A stretch of 64,000 nucleotides of DNA from Rhodocollybia butyracea (Eukaryota; Basidiomycota; Agaricomycetes; Agaricales; Omphalotaceae). The stretch is taken from NCBI GenBank assembly GCA_015501585.1, contig JADNRY010000024.1, positions 62,001 to 126,000 of the forward strand, in the 5' to 3' direction. The notes under the pieces were generated by a model that saw nothing but the letters and a program-made list of their open reading frames with translations, was not told the DNA's origin and searched no databases. Position 1 is the stretch's first letter. Each line of letters opens with the position of its first letter. Of this stretch, positions 46,489 through 58,175 are shown piece after piece. The position numbers were made by a program, and so were the translations under genes.

Positions 46489-46594
46489 TGATGAGAGTGG
46501 GATTCGAACCCACGCCCTTTCGGACCAGATAGATTGCGTATCAGATACGCTGGTCTCCTTAGTCTGGCGCCTTGGACCGCTCGGCCATCTCACC
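46489..46594 (-). tRNA. tRNA-Leu (AAG) with a 26-nt intron
   Basis: The acceptor stem GGTGAGA/TCTCATC has one G-T wobble, with discriminator A. The D region GCCGAGCGGTCCAAGGC is typical of tRNA-Leu. The anticodon stem CCAGA/TCTGG holds anticodon AAG. An intron after position 37 forms a GCGTAT-CTG-ATACGC hairpin. The long variable arm and the T arm GTGGG-TTCGAAT-CCCAC complete the cloverleaf. Its 5' end is only 20 bp after the stop codon of the dehydrogenase gene on the same strand. Confidence 0.93.
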
Positions 46595-46614
46595 ATGGTT
46601 ACGAAGAGGCATAT

Positions 46615-47782
46615 CTATGGTTCGATACCGTCGACATCGATCTGAAAATTTGACATTGGCGAACGCAGCCAACAAGGAATGGAATACGCACGCATTGCCC
46701 TGTTCAACATTTGTAAAAGGGAAGCTCAAGTGGTAGCGACACTTACCAGTGATGGAACCCGCCTTTCGAGAAACGAGATAAGAAACGAGATCAGCAGCGG
46801 CCTGAGGAGTTTCGTGATGTGCTAGGCCTAGATGTGCTAGAGTAGTCCCTTGTTCGACCTACAAGTTATATTTCAGAGGGAGTGAGTGATTATTAGGTGT
46901 TTGTACTTACGTTGTCTTGATTTGAAGTCTGGAGAGGATCCACATCCCCGGGACTATGGTCAGCTGTAGAAGATGTGAGCTTCGATATAGAAAGAGGTGG
47001 ATGGACTAACGAAGGGCATATGCATTTACAGTAATGCCATGTTCGCTGAGATCCAGGGCTTCAAAAGTATCTAGTTTAAATGAAGCCCCGGACAGAACAC
47101 TTAAGATTTACCTGCGCTTTCTGTCAAACCTCGTATTGCAAACTGTGAAGCGCTATAAGCACTCAACGATGGGCCACCTGGATTAAACGAGTGAACAGCA
47201 AGTCTTTATGAGCTGATGCAGTCGAACCTTGTTTCCCCCAGACTGAACAAGAACCAATAATACGACCTCCATTTCCTTGCGATATCATTTCTTTAGCAGC
47301 TTGCTTATAGCACCAAAAGATACTCTGAGCGTTCACTTTGAATAAGTGGTTCCAGATTTCTTCAGTGGCTATTTACAGCACGATGTCAGAAAGGAAAAGA
47401 GAGGATGAAAAGACGCACTGGAAGTGATAGGAGCTGCTTGGCACAACTGAGTATTGGCTATCATCTGATACATAATGTCAGAATGAGAATATATAATCGA
47501 CGACACCAAAATACATACCACATTCAATCCACCAAGACAATTAGACGCGTCTTTGACCAAATTCTGGACATGATCTTCCATAGTCAGATCGGCGGTCAGA
47601 ACGCATGAATGCTCTCCGAGTCTTTGTATATGCCGATATACTTCAATAAGCTGATCTCCATTACGAGGGCTATCATGGACAGCGACTTTGAACCCCTCGG
47701 AAGCGAGTCGAAGGGCGATAGCTCTTCCAGGACCTTGAGCTGCATTTGTGACGAGAGCGACGCCTCTGTTGAGTAGAGTCAT
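46615..47782 (-). CDS. Short-chain dehydrogenase/reductase with Q at the catalytic lysine position
   Basis: SDR-family NAD(P)-dependent oxidoreductase; substrate unknown. The Rossmann motif is VALVTNAAQGPGRAIALRLA, then ADLTMEDHVQNLV, IIGSCSVWG (catalytic Ser) and AYSASQFAIRGLTESA. In the last motif the usual Y-x-x-x-K reads Y-x-x-x-Q. ALDLSEHGITVNAYA and the ending SITGQCIDVDGIEP are family-typical; the ending needs an 8-nt exon (46692-46699) between two short introns. I use the ATG at 47782 (MTLLNRGVALVT). About 180 bp upstream, an ATG at 47966 begins MSTAPITRPAVALV, which resembles another SDR N-terminus and may be an alternative first exon or a duplicated remnant. Seven or more exons. Confidence 0.85.
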
Positions 47783-48193
47783 GAGTGGGGATGGCAAGTT
47801 GTTGTTCCTAGTATCAGTATCAATTTGAGCGAACCCGCCTGCATGAACTACGTCAGAGTTTCGGTAGTTACAGATTTAGGGTACTTGATGGAGTGGAGCC
47901 AACTGTAATAAAGTGGAAATACAAAACCAAGGCCACCGCAGGACGGGTAATGGGTGCAGTACTCATTTTTTGGCTGCAAAGTATTGGTTGGGTATTTATC
48001 GAGTTCAAGTCAAGTTCAGGCCAAAGCGTAATGGGTTCGAGAAAGCGTTCCTTACCTCGATTATATAATTAGATTTTGATTAGCTTGGGCGTCTATTTAA
48101 TTTCTGTAACCGGAAGGACCGTGCCGTACACCGTCTCCACAAGTTAATTCATGAACGGCGAACACACTCTTTCTTCCTTTCTCTAAACCATAG

Positions 48194-50666
48194 ATGTTAC
48201 GCTCAAACCCACCCACCAAGCTCTCTCTTGTGCGCTATGCATCCAACAAGGGGTCTATAACTACACACAAAGAAACTTCAAAGATTATCGCTCGTCGAAT
48301 CACCAAGGCTGAGCGAGATGAACGTATGGACTTGACTATGGCCCTTACCCCCGTACGAAAGTCTGTGAACATTCCTTTATTTTTGATTTTAGCACTAATC
48401 TCATTGCTTCTCATAGCTACATGGGTGGTTTTACTCGTCCTACAGATATTAGGGCATCCAATTGGTTTTCCGGCGGTGCATATGTCCAAGACAAGCGAAG
48501 TTTTGAACAGCCTTCGCCGTTTGCCTATGAGCCGCACACTGTGCTCCTTCTCGAGTCACGCCATGAGATAAGATATGGCATAGGGTTTACCGACCATCCG
48601 GCTCACATTGTCACAGTCTGCAGAACCGCTGATTTGGAGGCTGTTCTAAAGAAATTCAATTCGCGAGAGGCTGGTAGCACAGTCTTACAGCTTATGGACA
48701 ATGCCTATTGGCCCTGGGTTCCACAGAAGAAGAGAAACATAAAGTGGTGGACCGACGAGCAGGATCGTCAGAACACTCTTCAGGACCTCCAAGACGGAGA
48801 CCCCGCCGCAGCTTTGGGGAACAGGTTTTGCAGGATACACTTCAGCAGACCAGTCGCGAATCTGACGAGGAGGAAATCAGGACCAAGAAGGAACTCCGTC
48901 GCCACCTTGCACAGACTGCTGCTGTAGCCGAGCGTGTCTCTGAAGAACAGCATCTTTCAAACATAGAGATGGAAATCAAACCCTTGCAGGCGAAAATTCC
49001 TTTCGAATTGGAATTCGACGACGGTACTGTTGCTCATCCCAGTGGTTTCGTTCCACCCACCCCTGCAGACAGACAGTATGATCCCGAGTATCATCTTTCA
49101 CCGCATCCACATTCCAAAGTTGCCACCGAACTTCGTCGCCGGCAGATGGAAACTGTCAATGAGCACCACTCTGACTCCTTGGTTCCTCGCATTGAGCAGT
49201 GGAAGGCTCTCAAGGAACGCAAGGATGAGGAGGCTGGACTCATGTCAAACCTCACCTCGGGAATTCTCGCTGGCGGCGTGTCAGCTGCGACAGAGCCTCG
49301 GGAGGCGAAAATCCCTACAGAAATTCACGGTGTACACGACAATGCGGTCGCACAGCCTATGCAGCATGCGTCTGGGTTTGTCCCTCCAACTGCCCGTATG
49401 AGCCGTGGCGAAACAGATGCTCGTACCTCCGTTGTCCGTGGACAAAACAGCGACTCTGGTGATGCCCCAGAGGCTCCCGAAAGGCCACCGACCTTTGCCT
49501 CCGGCGATACCAATCACAATCACACAGGAAAACAAGTCGATCCGAAAAGCCCATACGTTTCAGAGAAAGTACGTGCTGCTGAAATCGCAACGCTGCGAAA
49601 GAAATATCTCGAACACATCAAAGACGAGCCTTTCTGGCGTCCTTTGGTAACTCTCACCTGCTCCACTCGTCCTATCGCCAAGACTCTTGCTCGTCTCTCT
49701 CGCGGCCTTTCTCAGGGTAAACCTTTTTACGCTGTCATTGAGCCCGAAGGACGTAAGCACAAGCTGTCTTTTGCCAGCCGTCTACGATCTCTCCGTCTCA
49801 CCCGTATGCGAACTCTCGGTGTTGAAATGGCACAACTTTTCGCTGGTGTTCGCGGTGGTCCTATCGGAGTCCGCTTCGATGAACATTCTCGTGGACGAGG
49901 AATCGGCGGCGAAGGACTCGAAAAGCCTATCCCTTGGGAAAAACGAGTCATTGGAGTAGGTCTCGGAGAATGGTATCCTCTTACGCCCGAGTTCATGGAC
50001 AGTTTCCATGTCCTTGCAAAGACTATTCCTCCGGTGGTCGAGGCCACAGGCAAAGACAAGGGAAAATCAAAACCACCTCTCTTGATCTACACCGTGGATG
50101 ATTACGGTCGTCCTACTGGTGATGTACCCGAATTACCGTGGCCAGCGATGGAAAGGGAGATTACCCCAGAGATCCAACGTGGTTTATCAGCCAGGCTAGT
50201 CCTGAAATATATGGAGAAAATGCTCGAAATTAAACCTCCTGTCGACAAAGAGTTATCCTTGTACACCAGTTCCCCAATCCCTCCTAGCAAAATCGCAAGT
50301 TCAAATCTCATTGGCAATCACCGCGTCCCTATCACTGCACGTTTCGTTCTCGTGAATGAGCCACCATTTCCCCCAGCATCCGGCATCCACGAAGTTCGAA
50401 ATACTTGGGCTAGGAATGCTCTCTACCAGAGGATAGAGAGCTTCTGTTCTGAATATGCGAATGAAATTGCTATCGGTGCTTCTATACGAACCAGCGGTGT
50501 GATATATCCATCGCAAGCTTCAATAAGCCCAGAAAATGAAATAGATTCTTTGATAACTTTCACTGAAGGTGGGGGCGAATACATGGATGCTACCGAAAAC
50601 TTTGAAGAAGATGACGATGAAGATGCTGAGGGATCACAGTCTTCCGCGCCGCACACAACGCTGTGA
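48194..50666 (+). CDS. Conserved protein of unknown function, probably mitochondrial
   Basis: Not recognised. The first exon (MLRSNPPTKLSLVRYASNKG) looks like a mitochondrial presequence. A GT-AG intron after TPVRK joins to NYMGGFTRPTDIRASNWFSG. A long hydrophilic, disordered region follows. The C-terminal half is ordered: FWRPLVTLTCSTRPIAKTLA, AVIEPEGRKHKLSFASRLRS, RVIGVGLGEWYPLTPEFMDS, and an acidic tail (EEDDDEDAEG). The frame of the first part (up to LQDGDPAAALG) and of the rest (from EQVLQDTLQQTS) differ by one base at a run of four G (48816-48819). A missing G is the simplest reading, but an unrecognised intron (for example 48744-48811) would also restore the frame. Length near 790 residues. 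Confidence 0.65.
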
Positions 50667-50951
50667 AGGAGCTGCGTTGTATACACTGTCTCAATAGTTA
50701 GTTTACCATCGAATTGTTTAAACCAGCTGTAGTTCTTTCACAATTAGTTCGACTGTCAGACATTTATATTCCAAGAAGGGAAAGAACGGAGAGTAAACGG
50801 ATGCAAAAAAGTTCGAAAAACAAGCCTAATCCAACAGCAGCAACTGCATATAACAAGGAACGTAAGAGAAACTAAGAGTCTTTCGCCGGAGGGGTATACA
50901 TATATGAATACTAGAGTATGTGAAGCAGGAGTAAGGCTACACCGTGCCATT

Positions 50952-52423
50952 TCATCGTCTGCCTGAACCACGGTTGTAGCCAACCTGAAGATTGTCCAAC
51001 TCGGCCTCCAATTGCTTGATGGCACTATGTGCCATCTCGAGATCCTTGTTGAGGCGGTCTCGTTCGGCGATAAGCTAAAAGACGTACGTTAGCTCGAGAA
51101 GTAGCCCCAGAAGAGGGTAGCTTACGTGTTGCTCCCATTGTCTAAACCTCGCTTCCTCGCTCTTAACTTGCTCGGTAAACCTTTTCCTCAAAGCCTCCTC
51201 TTCCTCCTTAAACTTCGGGTTGTCGATCTTTTTGACCTTGGGCTCCCCAAACTTGCGTGTCTCCATTTGCTGCTGTCTGTAGTTCTCATAGTGCGACTCC
51301 TCGGTAGTGGAGATCAAGTCGAGCATGTGCGTGCGGATGAGGAGGGAGCGAAGCTTTTTGAAGTCACAGTGTGACTCATTTTCGACTAGAGTTAGAATGA
51401 GGGTCACAATTTTTTTTTGATGAATAAGATGCGAACCTTCAGCTACACCCCACAAATATTCACGTCCCTTGACAACTCTTCCATCAGCAGTTTGTACATC
51501 CTCGGTCGAACCGATGATGGAGAACGGAATCGCCTCGGTGAGTATGCGTGCGTGGTCAGCACCCTCATCATCAGCCTCGACAGGAGGAGTGTAAATTCGG
51601 ATACCCTGAGCTTGAATAACATCCCGAATCTAAAAGGGAAATATTAGTTCAGATGGCAAAAGCCGCTACTGGTCAACGTACCCTCTGCTTGAACAAGAAC
51701 AGGTCATTCTGTGTCAAAGTGTCGGCCTTTGCTACAACGGGAATCAAGTTGACGCGTGTTCCAAGACGCTTCATAATCTCGATATCGAGCGGTTTGAGGC
51801 TTTGTATACGTGTCAGGCATTGAGAAAATAAGCTCTGAAAAAAGAAGCCAACTTACGTGTGTCCTGTTGGCCGAATAAAGTACAAGCAAGCATGTACCCT
51901 TAGGTCAGTCTTTTCACCCCGTTGAGGCTGCTGCTCCTGGCGCATGTAGGCTTCGTGTTGGTCGTCAATGAATTCAACGATGGGAGACCATGAATCGCGG
52001 TTGTTGACATAGTCTCCAAATCCAGGCGTATCGATAACCGTGAGCTTGACTTTGAACTGTTTCTCCTCAAGCTCGGCTTTGATAATCTCGACTTCGGTCA
52101 GCTTGTCCAGCTGCTTGTGGTGCCGACGAGAGTAATTTTTGGCGGGAGACAATTCCGTGGAGAAGAGGGTGTTAATGAGCGTGGTCTTGCCAAGTCCGGA
52201 CTCGCCTGCATGTAGATTAGAGCAGTCAGCTTCGATTTCAGAACTCAGTACCGTCTACGCACCGACAACCATTATTGTGAAATGAGCTCCTCGTTTAGCA
52301 ACAATTTTGTGTCGCTGTGAAATGCGTAAGGCTGTGTTTCTACACGAAGAAAGCATACAGGCAAACCTGGTTGGGAAGGTTGGCAATTCCAACATCGTTG
52401 AAAGTTGGCGGCGCAGCAGACAT
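50952..52423 (-). CDS. CDC12: Septin, Cdc12 type
   Basis: Septins are GTP-binding proteins that assemble into filaments at septa and cell cortex. The N-terminus [19 protein letters not shown] is like yeast Cdc12. G1 is [18 protein letters not shown]3 is [14 protein letters not shown]4 is [10 protein letters not shown]. Septin-specific stretches are [19 protein letters not shown] and [40 protein letters not shown] and a C-terminal coiled coil ([20 protein letters not shown] ... LEAELDNLQ) complete it. Introns are short; the first lies right after NLPNQ. Assignment to Cdc12 rather than Cdc3 or Cdc11 rests on N-terminal and core similarity to the yeast protein. Confidence 0.88.
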
Positions 52424-52548
52424 CGTTACTTAGAAGAATGAAAAATGAACGACGACGAGGAAGACTCCAAAGACTAAATTGGGTTGCACGTGGTACATCA
52501 GATATGTGGCTGTGCGTTAACGCTACGGCGCTTGAGTATAACATTGCA

Positions 52549-53891
52549 CTAAGTACTCGAATACGTAGAAGAAGTGGTATAATCTGGTATAGCTGGTATC
52601 CGCCGAAGAATGTAAGAAAGTTGAACTGCCCAATGAATCGGAGAGTAAAGCAGATGCCAGAAGAGAGATATTCGTCGGTCAGAAACACGACAGCGTAGCT
52701 TCCACCAGCTTAACCCGTTCCGAATTTTTTCAAAGCGGGACACAACCTCGTCCATCGTCGGACGCTTGGACGGGTCATCGTGAGTCATGTCTGATATCAA
52801 GTCATTGAGAAACTCGACATTTCGTCTGGCTGGCCCCCAGGGGTCAATTCCCTGAACACTCATTGTGAGGGATGTAGGCTGCTAAATCATACAAAGAGTA
52901 AAAAAAAACTTACGTCGATAAATCGTCTTTGTATAACATTTCCCATACAGTAAACATCTACTGCAAAAGGATTGCACATCTCATTTCTCTTGAATTCGGG
53001 GACCGTTTGATCACCACCATAACCGGGGGGAAGCAACGGGGGGTTGTCCACTGAGTCATACTTCCTCGACAGATTCCAGTCAATGAAATAGTGTTTTACC
53101 GGGTGAGTAGTGTGGTTGTGGTATGTAATTAGACCACTCCAGTCCGCTTTTCGTGCGGGGTTTGCGCCATGGGGCGGAAAATCAAAAATTGGATGCCAAT
53201 CCATCATAATATTCGTGTCTTTGGCATCACTTCCAGGACCATTGAGTATAATAGGTTAAGCAAAGAAAAGCAGAACATACTTGTGGGCAATATTTAGACT
53301 GTGCATAAACTGTAGGCCCTGCGAGATGGCTGGAATGCGTTGCAGTCGACATATGACTCCAACCAACACTCACCTCAAACATCTGGCCACAAAAATCCAC
53401 AATTTCACCCACCGTGGTGAGGTCAGGTCGATCCCAACGGAATTACCGCGATTATATTTCTTGCTTCATCCGACGGTTCAGGTATCTGAAGGGTCTCGTA
53501 GATAGGTGCACAATGGCTCCGAGGGTCAGAGCGAATCTCGGGTGACGAAATTAAACGTCCGATTTGCTGCTCTTCAGAAACGGCGGGTGGGTCAGGCCGC
53601 CTAAGCATAACAGGCGTTCCGTCTTTAATACGAGTCGCATCCATGTTGTACGGGTACTTTTACGAGAATTCAGCGGAACGTATGGGGTGAAGAACTCAAC
53701 TCAACTATCGGGCGATGATAGTCCTCGTAGTCGCTTGGAAATTGTGGGTTTAATCCAAGCCATGAAGCAACCCAGCTGGGGCGATATCGAGGTCGCAAAA
53801 GATATCCCTGGTCCTTGCGCCAATCATAATGATCTCGCCAAAACTCTTCGTATTTTTCGAGCTTGGTGGATTCTTCACGCGAAGTTTCCAT
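52549..53891 (-). CDS. Protein-kinase-like protein with an altered activation motif
   Basis: Belongs to an agaricomycete-expanded group of atypical kinase-like proteins. N-terminal part: METSREESTKLEKYEEFWRD and DATRIKDGTPVMLRR. The catalytic-loop region reads HNDAKDTNIMMD, in place of HRD-x-K-x-x-N, keeping D, K and N; it is formed across an intron ending at 53269. The DFG position reads FIDWNLSRKYD, so D is kept but F-G become W-N. YCMGNVIQRRFID and DMTHDDPSKRPTMDEVVSRF match the C-lobe. The C-terminus LSWWKLRCRVSDRRISLF ... IPAIP is typical of the group. Whether it phosphorylates anything is unclear. Confidence 0.8.
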
Positions 53892-54733
53892 GAATAGCGA
53901 ATGGGAGGATGGAGGAAAGGAAGGTTTATTGTTAATGTTATATCACGCCGCGACCTTGTCCCGTCACGGTGGTGTGACAGGATCGACACTTTCTCATGGA
54001 CTTTCACATGGATAAGTACAGGGGAAAGCAGCCTTTGAGTTTTGCTAATGATATGGCCTTGGGTCCCGTATAGCGTCGCTCTGCGGAGCTCAAGGCAGCC
54101 TTAGTCTGGTAGTACTTAGTGAAGACCTCGACTCCGATTCAATTCCTTGAGGTACCTGGCTCAGATTGAGCTTACCTATCCCACTTATCCTTGATTCCCG
54201 GAAAACTAGGAGAGACAGTCGCATTTAAGACTTCAATATGGTCAACTACTATCAACGTGTTCTATACCAGGCTTCCATAGTATGCCACAGAGCTGGTCTC
54301 GTTTAATCTTACGATTTCAAGCTCACATGCAGAAAGTTTCGACCAGACAAGAAGATATACTTATTACTAGTTAGTCGCTGTGGCTTACTCTGGCTCAACC
54401 CATTCTCAGATTCAAATAACGTTTGTCTTAATGCAGGAAGCATTGAAGCAACCCGGAGTGGTTGAACTAAGATGTCAATTGTTATAGAACGTGCTCATCT
54501 CTTAAGGGCAGGTCAAAGCGCGATGTACGATGAACGAGCGCTTACTCAAATTTGTTTCCGTCCAAGAGGTGGCCCAACCGGCCATTACCCGTTCACAGGA
54601 CCACCAGCCTGCTCTCATCCAATTTAGTTTGCACTCAGCTGACCGAGGAAGTAGACCAATGAGACAGCTGACTCTATTTCATCATCATTTATTACAGGCT
54701 TAAGCTTGTAATGTCTCTCTATTTCCCTTCTTT
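53892..54733. other. Divergent intergenic region
   Basis: Lies between the starts of the kinase-like and dihydroxyacetone kinase genes. No RNA gene or repeat was recognised. Confidence 0.4.
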
Positions 54734-56933
54734 ATGTCTGCAAAACACGTTTACAGCTCTTCCGACGGTCTAGTCGTCAAATCGCTTCAAGGAGCCGTAT
54801 CTTTGAACCCTTCACTTATTCTGTCAGTTTTACTTGTCCAAACTCTTGATGTATATCTTTACAATCGCCTAGACACCCGGCTTCGAAATCTGTCTATGTA
54901 CATCCACCCTCTCCAAGGACCAAAGTCTCCGTGATATCTGGCGGAGGTGCCGGCCATGAACCCGCCCACGCGTCCTACACCGGCTACGGCCTTCTTGCAG
55001 CATCAGTTTCTGGCGAAATCTTCGCTAGTCCTAGTGCTAAGCAAATTCTATCCACCATCCGTTTAGCAGCTTACGAAGGTGAAGAACCACACTCCAAAAG
55101 AGTAGCAGACAAAGCGCCTCCTCCGAAGCCTCATCGGAAAGATGTTCTTGTCATCATCAACAACTACACCGGCGATCGTCTCAATTTCGGCCTTGCTATC
55201 GAGAAGGCACGGGCAGAAGGTATACGAATTGATAGTGTCGTCGTAGCTGATGACGTTTCGCTTCTTCACTCTGAGGAATCCAGTCTTGTAGGCCCACGAG
55301 GTCTTGCAGGAAATATCCTCGTTTGCAAGATTCTAGGAGCTCTCGCCGAACGGGGTTCATCCCTGGAGAACCTCAAACGAGTCGGAGACGCCGTCGTGAC
55401 GCATCTGGCAAGTATCGGTGTTGGCTTGGAGCACTGTCATATCCCCGGAAATCCTATATCCTCTGTTACAACGATGGGCGATGAAGAATGTGAAGTTGGG
55501 CTGGGATTGCACAACGAGCCTGGTGTACGAAGGGTGGAGATGAAAGACCCTGCGAAACTGGTTGACGAGCTGGTGGGCAAGATCCTACGCTCACGCGGGG
55601 TCGTTGATGGCGGCAGAGACAGTTTCGTCCAAGAAGGCGATATCACCGTACTTTTCGTAAACAATCTAGGTGGCATATCTCAACTGGAAATGGGTGCGAT
55701 CTTAAGCGATGTTCTTGCAAGGCTTGGTACGCAACTTACCTTCTTCTACATATACAGGGCACTAAAGTGGTTACTAGCTCTCTCAGATATACACCCAGTG
55801 CGAGTATACTGCTCATCTTTCATGACATCGCTAAACGCTCCCGGCTTTTCCATCTCGCTCCTCAACGTTTCCAGGGTCCATCTTGCACCTCGATCATCTG
55901 CCCTTCATAACCCAGTTGATATTTTGCAGCTACTGGACGACCCAACGGAAGCTCATTCCTGGTTGGGTCTGCGCCGATTCTGGCCCTCGGATGGTCAAAG
56001 AAACTGGCAGGCAGATTTGCGTACCACCGAGAGATTACTAGACCGAATGCAAACACTCTCTCCCGACGCGGGTGTGAAACAATCCACGAATTCGCTTTCG
56101 TCAGCCTCGGCAGCATATTGGCATCAGGCGGATATCTCTCCTGAACGAGTGACGGAAGGAATATTATGCGCATGCAGAGCTTTGTTAAGGGAGGAGAAGT
56201 TACTTACTGAATATGATACCATCGTAGGCGATGGTGATTGTGGAACAACGTTCTCACGGGGAGCTAAAGGTATCCCTCGTCGCGCCTAGCTATCAATAAT
56301 CTCCTTCTAACAATATCTCTCTAGCCATTCTTTCCGCATTAGAAAACGATAAGCTGGAAGTCGCTAAACTCTCTCCAGATCAACTAGTGCATCGCTTAGG
56401 CGAAGTTCTCGAAGACAACATGGGTGGAACAATTGGTGCATGTCAGTGTAGTTTTGTTGTTCAATTTGGAATATAGTTTGATTCAAATATTTCGTCTAGT
56501 ATTCGCTATATTCTTCACCGCCTGGTCCTCCGCCATAAAACGGATGATCCACCCGTCCTCGTCCTCGGTCTCTCGTGTTCGCTTCATAGACACCTTGGGT
56601 GACGCTCTATTATCACTCTCCCATCACACGCCTGCCAAACCAGGAGATAGAACTCTCATGGATGCATTACATCCCTTATGCAATTCCCCAAATGCATCAG
56701 GCAAAGACGCACCTTCCAATCCGGGCCATGTGGACGGCAGTCCGTTCGCCAAGGCATGCAAGAGAGCTCGCGAGGGTGCTTTGCATACAAGGGGAATGAA
56801 ACCAAAGTTGGGTCGAGCAGTGTATGTAGAGTTGAAGGAAGATTCAGAGTTACCCCCGGATCCCGGAGCTTGGGGTGTTGCCGTACTCGCAGAAGGTTTC
56901 TGGGATGGGTTCTGTGGTCAAGGAGACTCGTAA
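54734..56933 (+). CDS. DAK1: Dihydroxyacetone kinase
   Basis: Phosphorylates dihydroxyacetone with ATP, feeding it into glycolysis and detoxifying it. The N-terminus MSAKHVYSSSDGLVVKSLQG joins through a short intron to VSVISGGGAGHEPAHASYTG. The DhaK domain has VIINNYTGDRLNFGLAIEKA, the substrate-binding histidine in VGLEHCHIPG and VTTMGDEECEVGLGLHNEPG. The DhaL domain has the Mg-ATP motif TIVGDGDCGTTFSRGAK, MGGTIGA and a C-terminus MKPKLGRAVYVELKED ... PDPGAWGVAVLAEGF. Total about 600 residues. A stretch near 55727-55768 (from GTACGC) could be a 42-nt in-frame intron or coding sequence; both keep the frame. Confidence 0.9.
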
Positions 56934-57199
56934 ATCTGAACCATATCATGTATATACTGTACACTTGCTATACCAACAAAACACTGCCAGTTTTCTCAAA
57001 TACTGATCAAGCCAAAGCCATAAGTCAATCCAAGACCCCCTCAAATGACCGTCTCGAGCCTTCGGTTGAAGTCAATCGGAGAAATATTAATATACACTGC
57101 CCACAGCTGTGGGTGTAAACCCTGCATCAAAGGCCTACATGTACGCGTTTTCATTCAGCTCATTCAAAGTCCAACGATTAATACATAGAAGAACAAAAC

Positions 57200-58096
57200 T
57201 CACGGACGACGGAAAGGATCCTTGAATTGTCGGTCCTGCATCTCCAATATCCCCTTCCTAAAATCACCCACCTCCCATTCCTTCTCCATCTGTCTAAACG
57301 TCGCGCGCAAATCCCAGCCTACACAGATAGTCGACGCCATACCGAACCACAATGTTTCATGACATATATTCAATATACTCTCCCGATCCCCTGTACTCAT
57401 TGCCTTGTCTCTGGCGGCACGAAAGATCGTCTGAACCGGGGTAAAAGGACAATCGATCTCTGTAAAGTCCTTCTCTTCCCGTGAGTCGACATCACCGCGG
57501 ATACGCACGACGAAGTCTTTTGTGGGGTTGTTGTTCAGAGTGTATATGTGCACGAGGAGATGTGTGGAGGGTTTGAAGCCTCCTACGGGAGGCGGAATCT
57601 GAACGGGACCCACTTTGGGAATGGAGACAGAGGCTGAGGCAGCTTCCGTCGCCGTTTTGACATCGAGGGCTTTACCGCATATAGCTTTGTGTGTTTTATA
57701 CGCGCCGACCTGGCAAGTTCTAACAAAAGTTTTTTGGTTAGACGGGTGTTCACAGTATGCTCACGAGAAGAACATGGACACAAACCTTGAGCAATACGTC
57801 ACTGTTCTCTGCAGCTCGTTCCAGCATCGGGAACACCGTTGGAATTTCTCCTTGTCTGAAGGATTGGTCGGCTGCACTTTGTTGCACTGATAACAGTGAA
57901 CTTTGCGAAGGCTGTGTCGTGCCAAAACCGCATTTTTATCCTCCAAAGCAACGTTTTTCGCTGTCTCTTTACCCAAAAACATCTTTCGGAGCTCTTTCTG
58001 CTGATTGACCAAATGGTTTTCTTGCTCTGTACGCGGGGTAGCCCGATGTTTCTGTACCATAATCGGAGGCCGGTTCACTCCAAGGAATGATAGCAT
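57200..58096 (-). CDS. MYND zinc-finger protein
   Basis: The N-terminal region is charged (ELRKMFLGKETAKNVALEDK). A MYND-type zinc finger follows with CYQCNKVQP, QRCSRCWNELQRTVTYCSR and, after an intron, CQVGAYKTHKAICGK, giving the C-x2-C ... C-x2-C ... C ... H-x3-C pattern. The C-terminal half (STHLLVHIYTLNNNPTKDFV; FTPVQTIFRAARDKAMSTGD; LWFGMASTICVGWDLRATFR) has no known domain. No SET domain is visible, so methyltransferase activity is not suggested. MYND fingers usually bind proteins. Start chosen at MLSFLGVNRPP. Confidence 0.78.
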
Positions 58097-58175
58097 GGTG
58101 AACCAAAGCACGTAGTCTAGTAAGATGATACAATAAATGTTTATTGTTTCGGTTTGCGCGAAATTGAAAAGAGAC

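Noticed and set aside
48674..48783. A 110-nt intron to explain the frame change in the 48-50 kb gene
   Set aside because: It would restore the frame, but its donor GTAGCA is poor and it would remove a strongly protein-like segment (MDNAYWPWVPQKK), so a homopolymer error is preferred without certainty.
55727..55757. A 31-nt intron in the dihydroxyacetone kinase gene
   Set aside because: Too short and it would break the frame; either the segment is coding or a 42-nt in-frame intron is present.
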